Shown here in pieces: positions 44,185-53,502 of a DNA stretch of 64,000 nucleotides. The notes under the pieces are model-generated. The model ran no database searches. It was not told the DNA's origin and saw only the letters and a program-made list of their open reading frames with translations. Each line of letters begins with the position of its first letter. Position 1 is the first letter of the stretch. A program made the position numbers and the translations under genes. Origin of the DNA: Natrinema amylolyticum (lineage in GTDB: Archaea; Halobacteriota; Halobacteria; Halobacteriales; Natrialbaceae); assembly GCF_020515625.1 (NCBI RefSeq), contig NZ_JAIWPJ010000001.1:434001-498000 (forward strand). Direction: 5' to 3'.

Positions 44185-47100
44185 ATGGCCGCCGAGGACA
44201 GCAGCGTCGACGCGACGGTCGAGAATCGGGACCAACAGCGACAGCGATCGCCGCTCGAGACGAGCGCAGGGAACGCCGGCGAGGCACTCGCGGCGGATCT
44301 CCGGGCCGCCTGCAGCGGAGACGTGCGATTCGACGAGTACACGCGTGTCCTCTACGCGACCGACGGCAGTATCTACGGCGCACAGCCCGCCGGCGTCGTC
44401 TTTCCCAGAGACACCGATGACGTCCGCGCGGCGATGCGCGTCGCGGCCGACCACGGCGTGCCGGTCTTGCCCCGCGGCGCGGGGTCGTCGCTCGCCGGGC
44501 AGACGGTCGGTCCCGGCTGCGTCGTCCTTGACCTGTCGCGACACATGGACGATATCCTCGAGATCGATCCGGACGAGCGAACCGCCGTCGTCCAGCCGGG
44601 CGTAGTCCAGGACGATCTCGACGCCGCACTCGAGCCCGATGGTCTCCGGTTCGCGCCCGATCCGGCCTCCTCGAATCGAGCGACGATCGGCGGCGGGATC
44701 GGGAACAACTCGACGGGCGCACACTCGGTTCGGTACGGGATCACGGACGCCTACGTCGACGAGTGCGAGGTCGTCCTCGCGGACGGCTCGTTGATCCGGA
44801 CGCGAGACGTCGTCCTCGATAGCCCGGAGTGGGATCGGATCGTCGCCAAGGACGACCGTGAGGCCGAACTCTACCGGACGGTACGCGCACTCGTCGAGGA
44901 CAACGCAGCGGAGATCGAGGAGCGGTATCCGAATCTCAAGCGGAGCGTCAGCGGCTACAACCTACAGAAAGTGATTCGGGAGGACCCCGAAGGGAACCGG
45001 GTACTCAACCTCTCGAAACTGCTCGTCGGCGCGGAGGGAACTCTGGGAGTCGTCGTCGAAGCGACGCTCTCGCTCGTGACCCGGCCCGAGGAGACCGCGC
45101 TGGCCGTCTACTGTTACGACGACCTGCTCGAGGCGCTCGCGGCCGTTCCCGAGGCGCTCGAACTCGAGGCCAGCGCGGTCGAGCTCATGGACCGGGAGGT
45201 GTTCCGGCTGGCCGCGGAGTCGGCCGAGTACGCCGAATACGCGGAGCCGATTCCGGACGGAACTGAGGCGGCGCTGATGCTCGAGTTCGACTCCGAAGTC
45301 GTCGACAATCTGCCCGACGCGATCGCCGGTGCGACGACCGGGCTCGTCGACGAGGGTTCGGCGTTCGGTTCGATCGAGGCGTTCTCGCCGACGAAACAGG
45401 ATCGGCTCTGGAAGCTCCGGAAGGCCGCAATCCCGCTGTTGATGAGCATGGAGGGGGATCCGAAGCCGTACCCGTTCGTCGAGGACGCCTCCGTTCCGCC
45501 CGAAGAACTCGCGGAATACGTCGCCGGGTTTCAGGAGGTCCTCGAGAAACACGACACGACGGCGGCCTACTTCGCCCACGCCGGCGTCGGCACGCTCCAC
45601 ATCCGGCCGGTTCTGAACCTCAAGGAGGGCGACGATGTCGAGAAGATGCGCGCTATCGCCGACGACGTCACCGACCTCGTCCGCGAGCACAACGGGTCGT
45701 TCTCGGGCGAGCACGGCGACGGCCTCGCCCGGACGGAGTTCAATCCCAAGCTGTACGGGCCGGATCTCTGGGCCGCCTTTCAGGACCTCAAGTCGGCGTT
45801 CGATCCGGACTGGCGGCTGAACCCCGGCAAAGTAGTCTATCGCGAGGAGGATCCGACCGACATCCGCGAACACCTCCGCTACGGGCCGGACTACGCCTCG
45901 CTCGAGCCGCGGACGACGCTGGACTTCGACGACGAGGGTGGGTTCTCGCACCTCGTGGAACTCTGTAACGGCTGTGGCACCTGTCGGCAGACCGACGGCG
46001 ACGTGATGTGTCCCACGTACCGGGCGACCGAGGAGGAGATCGCGACCACCCGCGGGCGAGCGAACCTGCTCCGGGCGGCGATCAGCGGCGAAATCGACCC
46101 CGAGGAACTCTACGGCGAACGGTTTCAGGACGAGGTGCTCGACCTCTGTATCGGCTGCAAGGGCTGTCAGAGCGACTGTCCCACCGGAGTCGATCTCGCG
46201 AAGCTCAAGGCCGAAGTCAAACACCAGTACCACGACCGCGAGGGGACGAGCCTGCGCGAACGGCTCTTCGCGAACGTCGACCGGCTCGCGGCGCTCGGGA
46301 GCGCGTTCGCGCCGATAGCCAACCGCGCGACGGCGCTCCCGGGCGCGCGGACGGCCCTCGAGAAGACCGTCGGGATCGCGGCCGATCGGACGCTACCGAC
46401 GTTCCGGCGGGAGTCGCTCGTGGACTGGTTCGCGGAGCGAGACGCCGACGGCGTCTCGGAAACGCGAGCGGTATCACTGCGAGCGCGGGGCGGATCGACG
46501 GTCGACGCCGAAACCGCGACGGCTGGCGTCGTCCTCTATCCCGACACGGACACGAACTACTCGAATCCCGAGATCGGGAAAGCCGCCGTCGAGGTCCTCG
46601 AGGCCGCGGGGATCCGCGTCGCGATCCCCGATCTCGGTCCGACCGGACGAGCGGCGTATTCGACCGGGATGCTCGACGTCGCCGCCGAGCAGGGCCGGGC
46701 GCTGCTCGACGACCTCGAGCCGTTCCTCGAGCGCGGCTGGTCGGTCCTGTTCGTCGAGCCCTCCGACGCGGCGATGGTCGTCGACGAGTACCGATCGCTG
46801 CTCGAGGACGATCGGGCCGACGCGCTCGCGGCGAACGCGTTCGGCGTCTGCGAGTACCTCGACGCGAACCGGCTGGACGAGGAGTTGTCGTTCGACCAGT
46901 CGGCGACCGCGGACACGCACCTGACGTTTCACGGTCACTGTCACCAGACGGCCCGCGGCGCGGACCACCACGCGGTCGGCGTGCTCCGCCGGGCGGGCTA
47001 CGCCGTCGATCCGGTCGACTCGGGCTGCTGTGGCATGGCCGGTAGCTTCGGCTACGAGGCTGAACACTACGAGCTCTCGACGGCCATCGGCTCCTTGCTG

Positions 47101-47262
47101 CGCGAAAAACTCGAGGCCAGTGCGGCCGATGAGGAAGGCGGGGACGGCGAGCCGACCGTCGTCGCACCCGGCACCTCCTGTCGGACGCAGGTGGGCGACT
47201 TCGAGGGCTACGACCGGCCCGCCCACCCCGTCGAACTGCTCGCGCGGGGACTCGAGGAGTAG
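44185..47262 (+). CDS. FAD-linked oxidase fused to Fe-S and CCG domains (D-lactate/glycolate dehydrogenase type)
   Basis: A 1025-residue oxidoreductase. The PCMH FAD domain (about 50-230) has PRGAGSSLAGQTVGPGCVVL and ATIGGGIGNNSTGAHSVRYG. The FAD-oxidase C-terminal domain follows (about 280-545, with HAGVGTLHIRPVLNLKEGDD). Two Fe-S clusters are indicated by ELCNGCGTCRQTDGDVMCPT and DLCIGCKGCQSDCPTGVDLA, and the last part carries CCG-type cysteines (FHGHCHQTARGADHH, VDSGCCGMAGSFGYE). This is the architecture of membrane-associated D-2-hydroxyacid dehydrogenases delivering electrons to quinone; D-lactate is the likeliest substrate, not proven. Confidence 0.9.
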   Translation: MAAEDSSVDATVENRDQQRQRSPLETSAGNAGEALAADLRAACSGDVRFDEYTRVLYATDGSIYGAQPAGVVFPRDTDDVRAAMRVAADHGVPVLPRGAGSSLAGQTVGPGCVVLDLSRHMDDILEIDPDERTAVVQPGVVQDDLDAALEPDGLRFAPDPASSNRATIGGGIGNNSTGAHSVRYGITDAYVDECEVVLADGSLIRTRDVVLDSPEWDRIVAKDDREAELYRTVRALVEDNAAEIEERYPNLKRSVSGYNLQKVIREDPEGNRVLNLSKLLVGAEGTLGVVVEATLSLVTRPEETALAVYCYDDLLEALAAVPEALELEASAVELMDREVFRLAAESAEYAEYAEPIPDGTEAALMLEFDSEVVDNLPDAIAGATTGLVDEGSAFGSIEAFSPTKQDRLWKLRKAAIPLLMSMEGDPKPYPFVEDASVPPEELAEYVAGFQEVLEKHDTTAAYFAHAGVGTLHIRPVLNLKEGDDVEKMRAIADDVTDLVREHNGSFSGEHGDGLARTEFNPKLYGPDLWAAFQDLKSAFDPDWRLNPGKVVYREEDPTDIREHLRYGPDYASLEPRTTLDFDDEGGFSHLVELCNGCGTCRQTDGDVMCPTYRATEEEIATTRGRANLLRAAISGEIDPEELYGERFQDEVLDLCIGCKGCQSDCPTGVDLAKLKAEVKHQYHDREGTSLRERLFANVDRLAALGSAFAPIANRATALPGARTALEKTVGIAADRTLPTFRRESLVDWFAERDADGVSETRAVSLRARGGSTVDAETATAGVVLYPDTDTNYSNPEIGKAAVEVLEAAGIRVAIPDLGPTGRAAYSTGMLDVAAEQGRALLDDLEPFLERGWSVLFVEPSDAAMVVDEYRSLLEDDRADALAANAFGVCEYLDANRLDEELSFDQSATADTHLTFHGHCHQTARGADHHAVGVLRRAGYAVDPVDSGCCGMAGSFGYEAEHYELSTAIGSLLREKLEASAADEEGGDGEPTVVAPGTSCRTQVGDFEGYDRPAHPVELLARGLEE

Positions 47263-47389
47263 CCGGGGGACGCGTTCGCCGGTTCGAGAGTGGACGCAAC
47301 GTGAGTGTCCTGCTCATCGTGGCAACACGGAGTAGCCACGCCCTCCCCAACCGACTCACTCGGTCGCGTTGCTCCCTCGCTCGTCCAAC

Positions 47390-47410
47390 GGAAGGCGCAA
47401 AGCGCCTTCC
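47390..47410. repeat. Perfect inverted repeat, 9-bp stem
   Basis: GGAAGGCGC (47390-47398) and GCGCCTTCC (47402-47410) form a perfect stem around AAA. It lies between convergent genes, so it could act as a bidirectional transcription end or RNA processing signal. Confidence 0.6.
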
Positions 47411-47456
47411 GAGCCTTTGCTCACCCCGTTCGCAAAGACCTCGCGCAGAGTCGCGC

Positions 47457-47483
47457 CGCGGTTCGCCGTCGCGGCGAACCGCG
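47457..47483. repeat. Perfect inverted repeat, 11-bp stem
   Basis: CGCGGTTCGCC (47457-47467) and GGCGAACCGCG (47473-47483) form an 11-bp stem with a five-base loop, 47 bases after the preceding inverted repeat and just beyond the stop of the PIN-protein gene. A smaller ACCGA/TCGGT stem lies at 47350-47364. The three together fill the intergenic space of the convergent pair. Confidence 0.6.
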
Positions 47484-47513
47484 TCTCAGCGCGCGCCACC
47501 GCACCGTGGGGGA

Positions 47514-48200
47514 TCAGCTCTCGTCGTCGACGCCGGCCGCCCGCAGGTACTCCTCGAGCAGCGTCGGGAACTGCCCGCCGCGGACGTAGCGCAGCCCGAA
47601 CTCGTCGGCCCAGGAGATGATGCCCCGGTCCTCGGTGACGACGCCGGCGTCGAGTTCGCGAGCGAGGATCAGCAGGTCGAAGTCCTCACGGGAGTCGAGG
47701 ACGCCCTGTCGGAGCGCCCGGCGATACTTGTCGCGCATGTCCGAGAGGATCCGGTCGGCGTCGGTCATGTACTCCTCTTTCCCGTCGTCGTTCGAACCGC
47801 TGGCGAGCGCCTCGGGATCGAGCTGTTCGACCTCGCGGATCGCCTTTTCGGAGACGCGGAGCCCGCGGTCGACCCGGTCGCTCATCTCGTCGATGAAATT
47901 GTAGACGATGTTCGCCGGAATCGTGACGCCGTACCGGTCCGGGCTCTTGCGGACGACCCACGTATCGAGCCGCGAGAACACTGCCTCGTCGACGTCACGC
48001 TCGCGCAGCATCGTCGCGAGTTCGTCGTGGATCGACGGCGGCACGTAACAGGAGATGTTGAGTTCGAGCCGAGCGGTCGCGACGAGGTCGAGCAACCGGA
48101 CGACGGCGTCCTCGAGCGATTCGTCGTCCTGACGGATCTCCTCGGTGATGAACAGCGACGTGTCGAGGACGAACTGTTGGCGCGGCAGTTCCCCGGGCAT
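47514..48200 (-). CDS. RNA ligase partner protein, PIN-like domain
   Basis: A 228-residue PIN-fold protein of the archaeal 'RNA ligase partner' family. The N-terminal acidic strand is [18 protein letters not shown] (Asp of the PIN active site), and the C-terminal acidic cluster is [20 protein letters not shown] with [17 protein letters not shown] domains are Mg2+-dependent ribonucleases. The gene is divergent from an Rnl3-type RNA ligase, its usual partner, with 128 bases between starts. Its exact role is unknown; cleavage of ligase substrates is an inference. Confidence 0.88.
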   Translation of the reverse strand: MPGELPRQQFVLDTSLFITEEIRQDDESLEDAVVRLLDLVATARLELNISCYVPPSIHDELATMLRERDVDEAVFSRLDTWVVRKSPDRYGVTIPANIVYNFIDEMSDRVDRGLRVSEKAIREVEQLDPEALASGSNDDGKEEYMTDADRILSDMRDKYRRALRQGVLDSREDFDLLILARELDAGVVTEDRGIISWADEFGLRYVRGGQFPTLLEEYLRAAGVDDES

Positions 48201-48328
48201 AGTCGTCAGTTGGGCGGGAATCCACATAGGCCTCATCCCGCCGGGGGTCCGCACAGGGAGATGACCGACCCGACCGCTGATCGATGGCCGGCCCGGTGTT
48301 TTTCACCGGGAACGTGGTCGGACGAGGC

Positions 48329-49468
48329 ATGGACCGCAAGGACTACCTCGAGCGGCTCGAGGCCACCACCGACGAGCCCGACGATTTCTTCGAGCACGTC
48401 GAGCAGCGGTCGGCGGCGGGCCGGACACACTACGTTCTCACCGCCGCTCGCCACGGCGTCGAGCGCGGGACGGTCATCGTCGAGGAGAGCGAGAGCGTCG
48501 TCCGCGGCTATCCGAGCGTTCCGCGGATCCTCGTGCTGGACCCGGGTATTCCCTCGTTCTTCGAAGCGGGCGACACCGTCGCGATCGAGGAGAAACTGGA
48601 CGGGTTCAACGTCCGGGTCGCGGTCCCCGGAGACGAGGAGAGCGACCCCCTCGCGTTCACCAGAAGCGGCTACGTCTGTCCGTACACGACGGATCGGGCG
48701 CGCGACCTGCTTCCGCTCGAGGACTTCTTCGCGGACCACCCGACGAAGACCCTCTGTACCGAACTGATCGGGCCGGAGACGCCATACACGACCCACGACT
48801 ACGAGGGAGTCGACTCCCACGAGTTCCGCGTGTTCGACGTCCGAGACCGCGAGTCCGGCGACCCGCTGTCCGTGGCCGATCGACGATCCCTCTGTGCGGA
48901 GTACGGGTTCGCCCAGCCCCGGTTTTTCGGGCGCTCGGAGCCGTCCGCGGCCGTCGAGACGGTTCGAGACGCGATCGACGACCTCGATGCGGCGGGCCGG
49001 GAGGGCGTCGTCCTGAAGTCGGCGGACGGCGAGTCGATGGTCAAGTATACCACGGAGTCCCAGCATCACGACGAACTCGCCTACGCGTTCTCGCTGCCGT
49101 TCGAGCACGGCCGCGACTTCGTCTTCTCCCGGATCGTTCGCGACGCGTTTCAGGCCGCCGAGTCGGACGAAACCGACGACCGGCTCCGAGAGCGGGCTCG
49201 AGCCCTCGGCGAGTCGATTCTCCGGCCGATGGTCTCGACCATCGAGGACGTCCGAGACGGCGAACCCGTCGGCGAACGCCACACCGTCAGGGGCGATCCC
49301 GACGCGATCGACGCGCTGTTCGAGCACTTCGACGAGCAGTCGCTGACGATCGACCGCCGGTCCGACCGCCGCGAGGACGGCGAGCGGGTCGTCGAGTTCG
49401 TGAAGGTAGCCGAATCGAGCCGGGACCGGATCCGGTACTATCTCGACGGGGGGACGCGAGACGAGTGA
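48329..49468 (+). CDS. ATP-dependent RNA ligase, archaeal Rnl3 (Pab1020) family
   Basis: A 379-residue RNA ligase. The nucleotidyl-Lys motif I is EEKLDGFNVRVAV (K of KLDGFN), motif III lies near THDYEGVDSHEFRVFDVRD, motif IV is GREGVVLKSADG and motif V is SMVKYTTES. A C-terminal helical dimerisation region follows. Enzymes of this family join or circularise RNA with ATP. The ATG at 48329 is preferred over 48284 because GTTTTTCAC, a TATA-like string, then sits about 30 bases upstream. Pairs with the divergent PIN partner. Confidence 0.9.
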   Translation: MDRKDYLERLEATTDEPDDFFEHVEQRSAAGRTHYVLTAARHGVERGTVIVEESESVVRGYPSVPRILVLDPGIPSFFEAGDTVAIEEKLDGFNVRVAVPGDEESDPLAFTRSGYVCPYTTDRARDLLPLEDFFADHPTKTLCTELIGPETPYTTHDYEGVDSHEFRVFDVRDRESGDPLSVADRRSLCAEYGFAQPRFFGRSEPSAAVETVRDAIDDLDAAGREGVVLKSADGESMVKYTTESQHHDELAYAFSLPFEHGRDFVFSRIVRDAFQAAESDETDDRLRERARALGESILRPMVSTIEDVRDGEPVGERHTVRGDPDAIDALFEHFDEQSLTIDRRSDRREDGERVVEFVKVAESSRDRIRYYLDGGTRDE

Positions 49469-49513
49469 CGGGCAGCGCTCGCACACGCGATCGACCGCGA
49501 GTTACCGAACGGA

Positions 49514-51262
49514 TCAGGGCTGCGACGATTCGGTCACGCCGGCCGACGCGTCCGATTCGGAGTCGGCGTCCGAGGAGATCGCGCCGGCGGCCGGTTCGAC
49601 GCCGCGGAACTCGAATCTGGCACCGCCGGTGTCGCTCTCCGTGACGGTGCCGGTCCAGTCGTGGGCCGTCGCGATCTCGGCGACGATCGCGAGTCCGAAC
49701 CCTGTCCCGTCCTCGTCGGTCGTGTAACCCCCCTCGAAGACCCGATCGCGCCGGGACGACGGAATTCCGCTGCCATCGTCCGCGACGTAAAACCCCGCGA
49801 CGGATCCGTCGCGGGCGTCGCCGAGCGTTCCCACCGTGATCTCGAGGCCGGCGCCGTCCGCACGCTGAGCCCCGTGCTCGAGCGAATTGCGGAACAGGTT
49901 CTCGAGCAGTCGCGTGGTTCGCTCCGGATCGGCGAGGATCGTGACGTCGGCGTCGATAGCGATCGATGCCGCCCCGGTCTCGACACCGTTCCACGCCCGT
50001 TCGGCGATATCTGCGAGCGCGACCGGCTCCGGCTCGGTCACGTCCGCCCCCTCGCGAGCGAGCGCGAGGACGTCCTCGATGATCGTCTCCATTCGCTCGT
50101 GGGATCGCTCGATCTCGTCGAGATACGCCGCGTTATCGTCGGCTTCCCGAGCGAGGTCGAGGTAGCCGTCCGCGACGTTCAACGGATTACGCAGATCGTG
50201 AGAGACGAGGTCGGCGAACCGCTCGAGACGGTCGTTCTGGCGCTGTAACTCGGCTTCCCGGCGCTTTCGCTCGGTGATGTCGCGGACGACGAACAGCCAG
50301 CCGACGTGGCGATCGCGGCCGTCCTCGATCGGGGTCGTCTTCACGAGGTAGTGCTCGCCGTCGACCTCGAGTTCCCGTTCGGCCGGTTCGCCGGCCGCGG
50401 TCAGCGTTCGGAACTCCTCGCACAGCGCGGGCCAGTCGGCCAACAGCGAGTCGACGGTGGCACCGATCGGCGAGCCGTCGACGTCCGCGAGCAGGCTCCG
50501 GGCGACGGGATTGGCGTCGATCAGTCGATTGTCGTCGTCGACGACGAAGACGCCGTCGGTGACGCTATCGAGGACTCGATCCCGGGCGATCGGGACCACG
50601 TCGGTCAGCCGGTAGCGGACGATCGCGATCGCATACAGCGCGCCGGTCGCGATGAAGCCGATCGGCGTCGTGTCGACCTCGATCGGTCCGAGGGTGTAGA
50701 CGCCGTTCGCGACCCAGGCCGCGACCGTGCCCGCGAGCAACGCGGCGCTCTGGCCGCGGTACAGCGACCGCGATCGGTACAGGAACTCGCCGATCAGGCC
50801 CGTCGCGACGGCGAGGACGGTATAGGAGTACGCCGTATGTATCCAGAACGCGGGACCCCACTCGACGACCCCTTCGTGCAGGGTATAAAAGAGGGCGTCC
50901 GGGTTCACGACTACGAAGAGGGCTGCCAGGAGCGGTTCGATCGAGAGCGCAGCCAGGATCGTCGGCCGGGTAAAGCGCTCTCGCCCGGTGTACTCGAGCG
51001 TGAACACGAGCAGCGTCATCGTCGCGAATCCGATGCCGAGAAACATGAGCGCGAACAGCGCGCGGGCGAGCGGCCCCGACTCGAGCCGCATCAGTGCGAG
51101 CCCGGTTCCGGTCCACACCGCCGCTGCGAGTACGTTCGCGAGCAGCGGCGCTGCACCGGGGCGATCGCGATGTCGCCACAGCACGCCGGCGAGGACGACG
51201 CTGTTGAGGACTGCAATCACGTAGACCGCCTGTATCGCGTCGCCTCCCGTACCCAGTGCCAT
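49514..51262 (-). CDS. 7TM-PAS sensor histidine kinase, orphan
   Basis: A 582-residue membrane kinase. About seven N-terminal helices (1-225; 7TM histidine-kinase input) are followed by a PAS domain (about 230-340, LDSVTDGVFVVDDDNRLIDA). The HisKA H-box is LERFADLVSHDLRNPLNVAD, and the HATPase domain has the N-box LLENLFRNSLEHGAQRADGA, G1 VADDGSGIPSSRRDRVFEGG and G2 GTGFGLAIVAEIA. The stimulus is unknown, and no receiver protein is encoded next to it. A TATA-like CTTTATG lies about 30 bases before the start. Confidence 0.92.
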   Translation of the reverse strand: MALGTGGDAIQAVYVIAVLNSVVLAGVLWRHRDRPGAAPLLANVLAAAVWTGTGLALMRLESGPLARALFALMFLGIGFATMTLLVFTLEYTGRERFTRPTILAALSIEPLLAALFVVVNPDALFYTLHEGVVEWGPAFWIHTAYSYTVLAVATGLIGEFLYRSRSLYRGQSAALLAGTVAAWVANGVYTLGPIEVDTTPIGFIATGALYAIAIVRYRLTDVVPIARDRVLDSVTDGVFVVDDDNRLIDANPVARSLLADVDGSPIGATVDSLLADWPALCEEFRTLTAAGEPAERELEVDGEHYLVKTTPIEDGRDRHVGWLFVVRDITERKRREAELQRQNDRLERFADLVSHDLRNPLNVADGYLDLAREADDNAAYLDEIERSHERMETIIEDVLALAREGADVTEPEPVALADIAERAWNGVETGAASIAIDADVTILADPERTTRLLENLFRNSLEHGAQRADGAGLEITVGTLGDARDGSVAGFYVADDGSGIPSSRRDRVFEGGYTTDEDGTGFGLAIVAEIATAHDWTGTVTESDTGGARFEFRGVEPAAGAISSDADSESDASAGVTESSQP

Positions 51263-51578
51263 CGCTCTCAGTCGAACGGCGACTACATAAAGTGCAACGG
51301 CCGTCCCGGCGGCAGTCGCGGCTCGCTCTGGACGGCGATCGTTCGACGCGACCCCCCGTCAGACCCCCGGTACAGGGCCGTAGCGAAGGATACTGCCGGT
51401 AGGGTCTCACGAGCGGTCGCAGCCGATTGCTATCGACACCGCTCCCGCGGAACGGTACGACGTGCTGTGGCCACCGGCGTGAACCCAGGCTCGAGCGTGG
51501 TCGAGCTCCGGAAGTCGGGCGCCACGCGGCCGCACGCGAACGAATCATTTAGGCGTCGCCCCCCAGTACGGACGACAC
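51263..51578. other. Divergent intergenic region, promoters only
   Basis: This 316-base region separates the histidine kinase and the DUF5827 gene. It holds CTTTATGTAG on the minus strand for the kinase and CATTTAGG (about 51546-51553) on the plus strand for the DUF5827 gene, about 30 bases from its ATG. No RNA gene or repeat is seen. Confidence 0.45.
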
Positions 51579-51845
51579 ATGCCCGTACCCAAATCCGAAT
51601 TCGACGAACTTCCGCCGTGTGACTTCTACACGCCGGCGGAGCTCCTTGAGGACGATCAGATGTACACCGTCTACGAGATCGCTCGTATGCTACAGGGCGT
51701 CGAACCCGACGCCGAACTCGAGCCCGAGACTGAGGACATCCTGCTCGACTGGGCGATTCCGTGGGTCATGACCAACGCCGACGATCTCGTGGTCGCCGAA
51801 CCCCGCGACGAGGACGAGCCCGGCTACTACGGCCTGAGAGAATGA
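51579..51845 (+). CDS. DUF5827 family protein
   Basis: An 88-residue acidic protein (VPKSEFDELPPCDFYTPAEL, YTVYEIARMLQGVEPD, AIPWVMTNADDLVVAEP) that matches my recollection of the haloarchaeal DUF5827 family. No function is known. Its stop overlaps the ATG of the next gene (ATGA), so both are translated from one message. Confidence 0.8.
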   Translation: MPVPKSEFDELPPCDFYTPAELLEDDQMYTVYEIARMLQGVEPDAELEPETEDILLDWAIPWVMTNADDLVVAEPRDEDEPGYYGLRE

Positions 51846-52672
51846 TCCTCCTCGTGGTCGGTGCCGATCGCGTCGACGCCGGCAAGACCACGTTCTCGGC
51901 CGGCCTGCTCGAGCGAACCGGCGCGGTCGGCTACAAACCCCGCGCCGGCAACGACTTCTGGTTCGATCACGACGACTGCCGGCGAGCGCTGGCCGACGGC
52001 CGACTCTACGGCAAGGACGCCGCGCGCCTCTCGACGGCGGACGGCCGCGGTCGGTCACCGGAGCGATTGAATCCCGTTCATCGACTGTGGCGACCCGCCC
52101 CCGACGGTGGCACCGGACTGCTCGGTCGAGCGGACAGGGAATTTCTCGTCGACCGAGTCGGGCGCGACGGCGACGACCCGCTGTTCGTCCGCAACGCGAC
52201 CGCCGAAGTGCCGGCACGGGTCGCCGAGGCGCTCCCGCTCGAGGACGCCGTCCACGTCGAGAGCGTCGGCGAGTTCAACGACCTCGCCGAGGAGCGGTAC
52301 CTCCCCGCGTTCGAGCGACTGGCCGCCGAGATCGAAGCGGCCGACGTCGCTGTCGTCGAATCCTACAGCGACATCGCGCGGCCGCTCGAGGCGCTTTCAC
52401 CCTCCTCGATCGCCGCCGTGGCGGCCGTCGAACCCGGTCGCGCGCGGATCTATCCCGGCGATCGCTACTGTCGGGCCTGCGAGATCGCCAGCTCGAGTCC
52501 CAGAGACGGGGCCATCGAAAAACGCGTTCCGGACGTCCTCGACTATCTCGACCCCATCGACCGCGTATCACTCCCGGCGCTCGGGAGCGACCGACAGAAC
52601 GATCCCGCGCAGGTCGCACGCGCGTACGACGACGCCTACGAGGCGTTGCTCGAGGTCGCCGGACGAGTCTGA
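51842..52672 (+). CDS. P-loop NTPase of unknown function
   Basis: A 276-residue soluble protein. It opens with ILLVVGADRVDAGKTTFSAG, a Walker A-like loop (DAGKTT) resembling those of dethiobiotin-synthetase-like and Clp1-like P-loop proteins. Other segments are VGYKPRAGNDFWFDHDDCRR, an acidic strand ADVAVVESYSDIARPLE as a possible Walker B, and YPGDRYCRACEIA with two close cysteines. I recall it only as a conserved haloarchaeal ATPase. It is translationally coupled to DUF5827. Confidence 0.7.
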   Translation: MILLVVGADRVDAGKTTFSAGLLERTGAVGYKPRAGNDFWFDHDDCRRALADGRLYGKDAARLSTADGRGRSPERLNPVHRLWRPAPDGGTGLLGRADREFLVDRVGRDGDDPLFVRNATAEVPARVAEALPLEDAVHVESVGEFNDLAEERYLPAFERLAAEIEAADVAVVESYSDIARPLEALSPSSIAAVAAVEPGRARIYPGDRYCRACEIASSSPRDGAIEKRVPDVLDYLDPIDRVSLPALGSDRQNDPAQVARAYDDAYEALLEVAGRV

Positions 52673-52735
52673 GTAGCCGCCGTGTTGTCGGAAGCGACGA
52701 ATAGGACTGTGAATCGAGGGGCGTGCTGCCCGAAC

Positions 52736-53314
52736 TCAGGCCTGCCGCGCCATCTGGGCCGACAGTTCGACGTGATCGTAGGGATCGGTCGTCACGCTCG
52801 GCCCGTGGCCGGTGTGCATTTCCGCGAGACCGGGATCGATCCGCTCGAGCACCCGATCGATACTTTGTATCAGAGTCTCGCGATCGCCCTCCTCGAGATC
52901 GGTGCGGCCGAAGCTCCCGTTCTGGAAGACGAGATCGCCCGCGAACAGTACGCTCGCCGTCTCCGAGTGAAAACAGAGGTGGTCGTTCTTGTGGCCGGGC
53001 GTGTGGAGCGCGACGTACTCGTCGTCGCCCAGTCGAACCGTCTCCTCGTCCGCGATAGCGTGATCGACGCCCTCGATTGCGGTGTCGTACCCCCACGCGT
53101 CGACGTCGAACGCCTCTTTCACCGCGGCGAGGTTACCGACGTGATCGCGGTGCGTGTGAGTGAGGATCACCGCCTCGAGGTCGTCGACTCGGGAGCGGAC
53201 GGCGTCGACGACGTCGAAGTTCGCGCCCGTATCGACGAGCACGGGTCGGTCCCCGGTCACCAGAAAGACGTTACTGGTAAACGCCTGCACGCCCTGCGCG
53301 AGATTAGCGATCAT
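52736..53314 (-). CDS. MBL-fold metallo-hydrolase
   Basis: A 192-residue metallo-beta-lactamase-fold hydrolase. Zinc ligands are visible in ILTHTHRDHVGNLAAVKEAF (HxHxDH), LHTPGHKNDHLCFH (His), LFAGDLVFQ (bridging Asp) and the C-terminal MHTGHGPSV (His). The compact size and order resemble glyoxalase II-like or GloB-type thioesterases, but the substrate is not determined. Convergent with the P-loop gene. Confidence 0.9.
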   Translation of the reverse strand: MIANLAQGVQAFTSNVFLVTGDRPVLVDTGANFDVVDAVRSRVDDLEAVILTHTHRDHVGNLAAVKEAFDVDAWGYDTAIEGVDHAIADEETVRLGDDEYVALHTPGHKNDHLCFHSETASVLFAGDLVFQNGSFGRTDLEEGDRETLIQSIDRVLERIDPGLAEMHTGHGPSVTTDPYDHVELSAQMARQA

Positions 53315-53469
53315 GCGATCCGGTAGGCGGTCGTCGGGTTTGTGGGTATCGACACGGATCAGTGACCACCGGACGGCGAACTGCCCCCGTCGAAACGAAC
53401 TCCTGAGGGGCTAAGACGGCACATATCTGCCGATTTGGAAGTCAGATCGACTGATCCGTGTATTCACAA

Positions 53470-53480
53470 GGATTTTTAGC
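53470..53480 (+). promoter_or_regulatory. TATA region of the membrane winged-helix gene
   Basis: GGATTTTTAGC lies about 28-33 bases upstream of the ATG at 53503, the position expected for a leaderless gene. It decides the start in favour of 53503 over upstream in-frame codons. Confidence 0.45.
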
Positions 53481-53502
53481 TGCGGCACGTAGTGGTAGAC
53501 GA

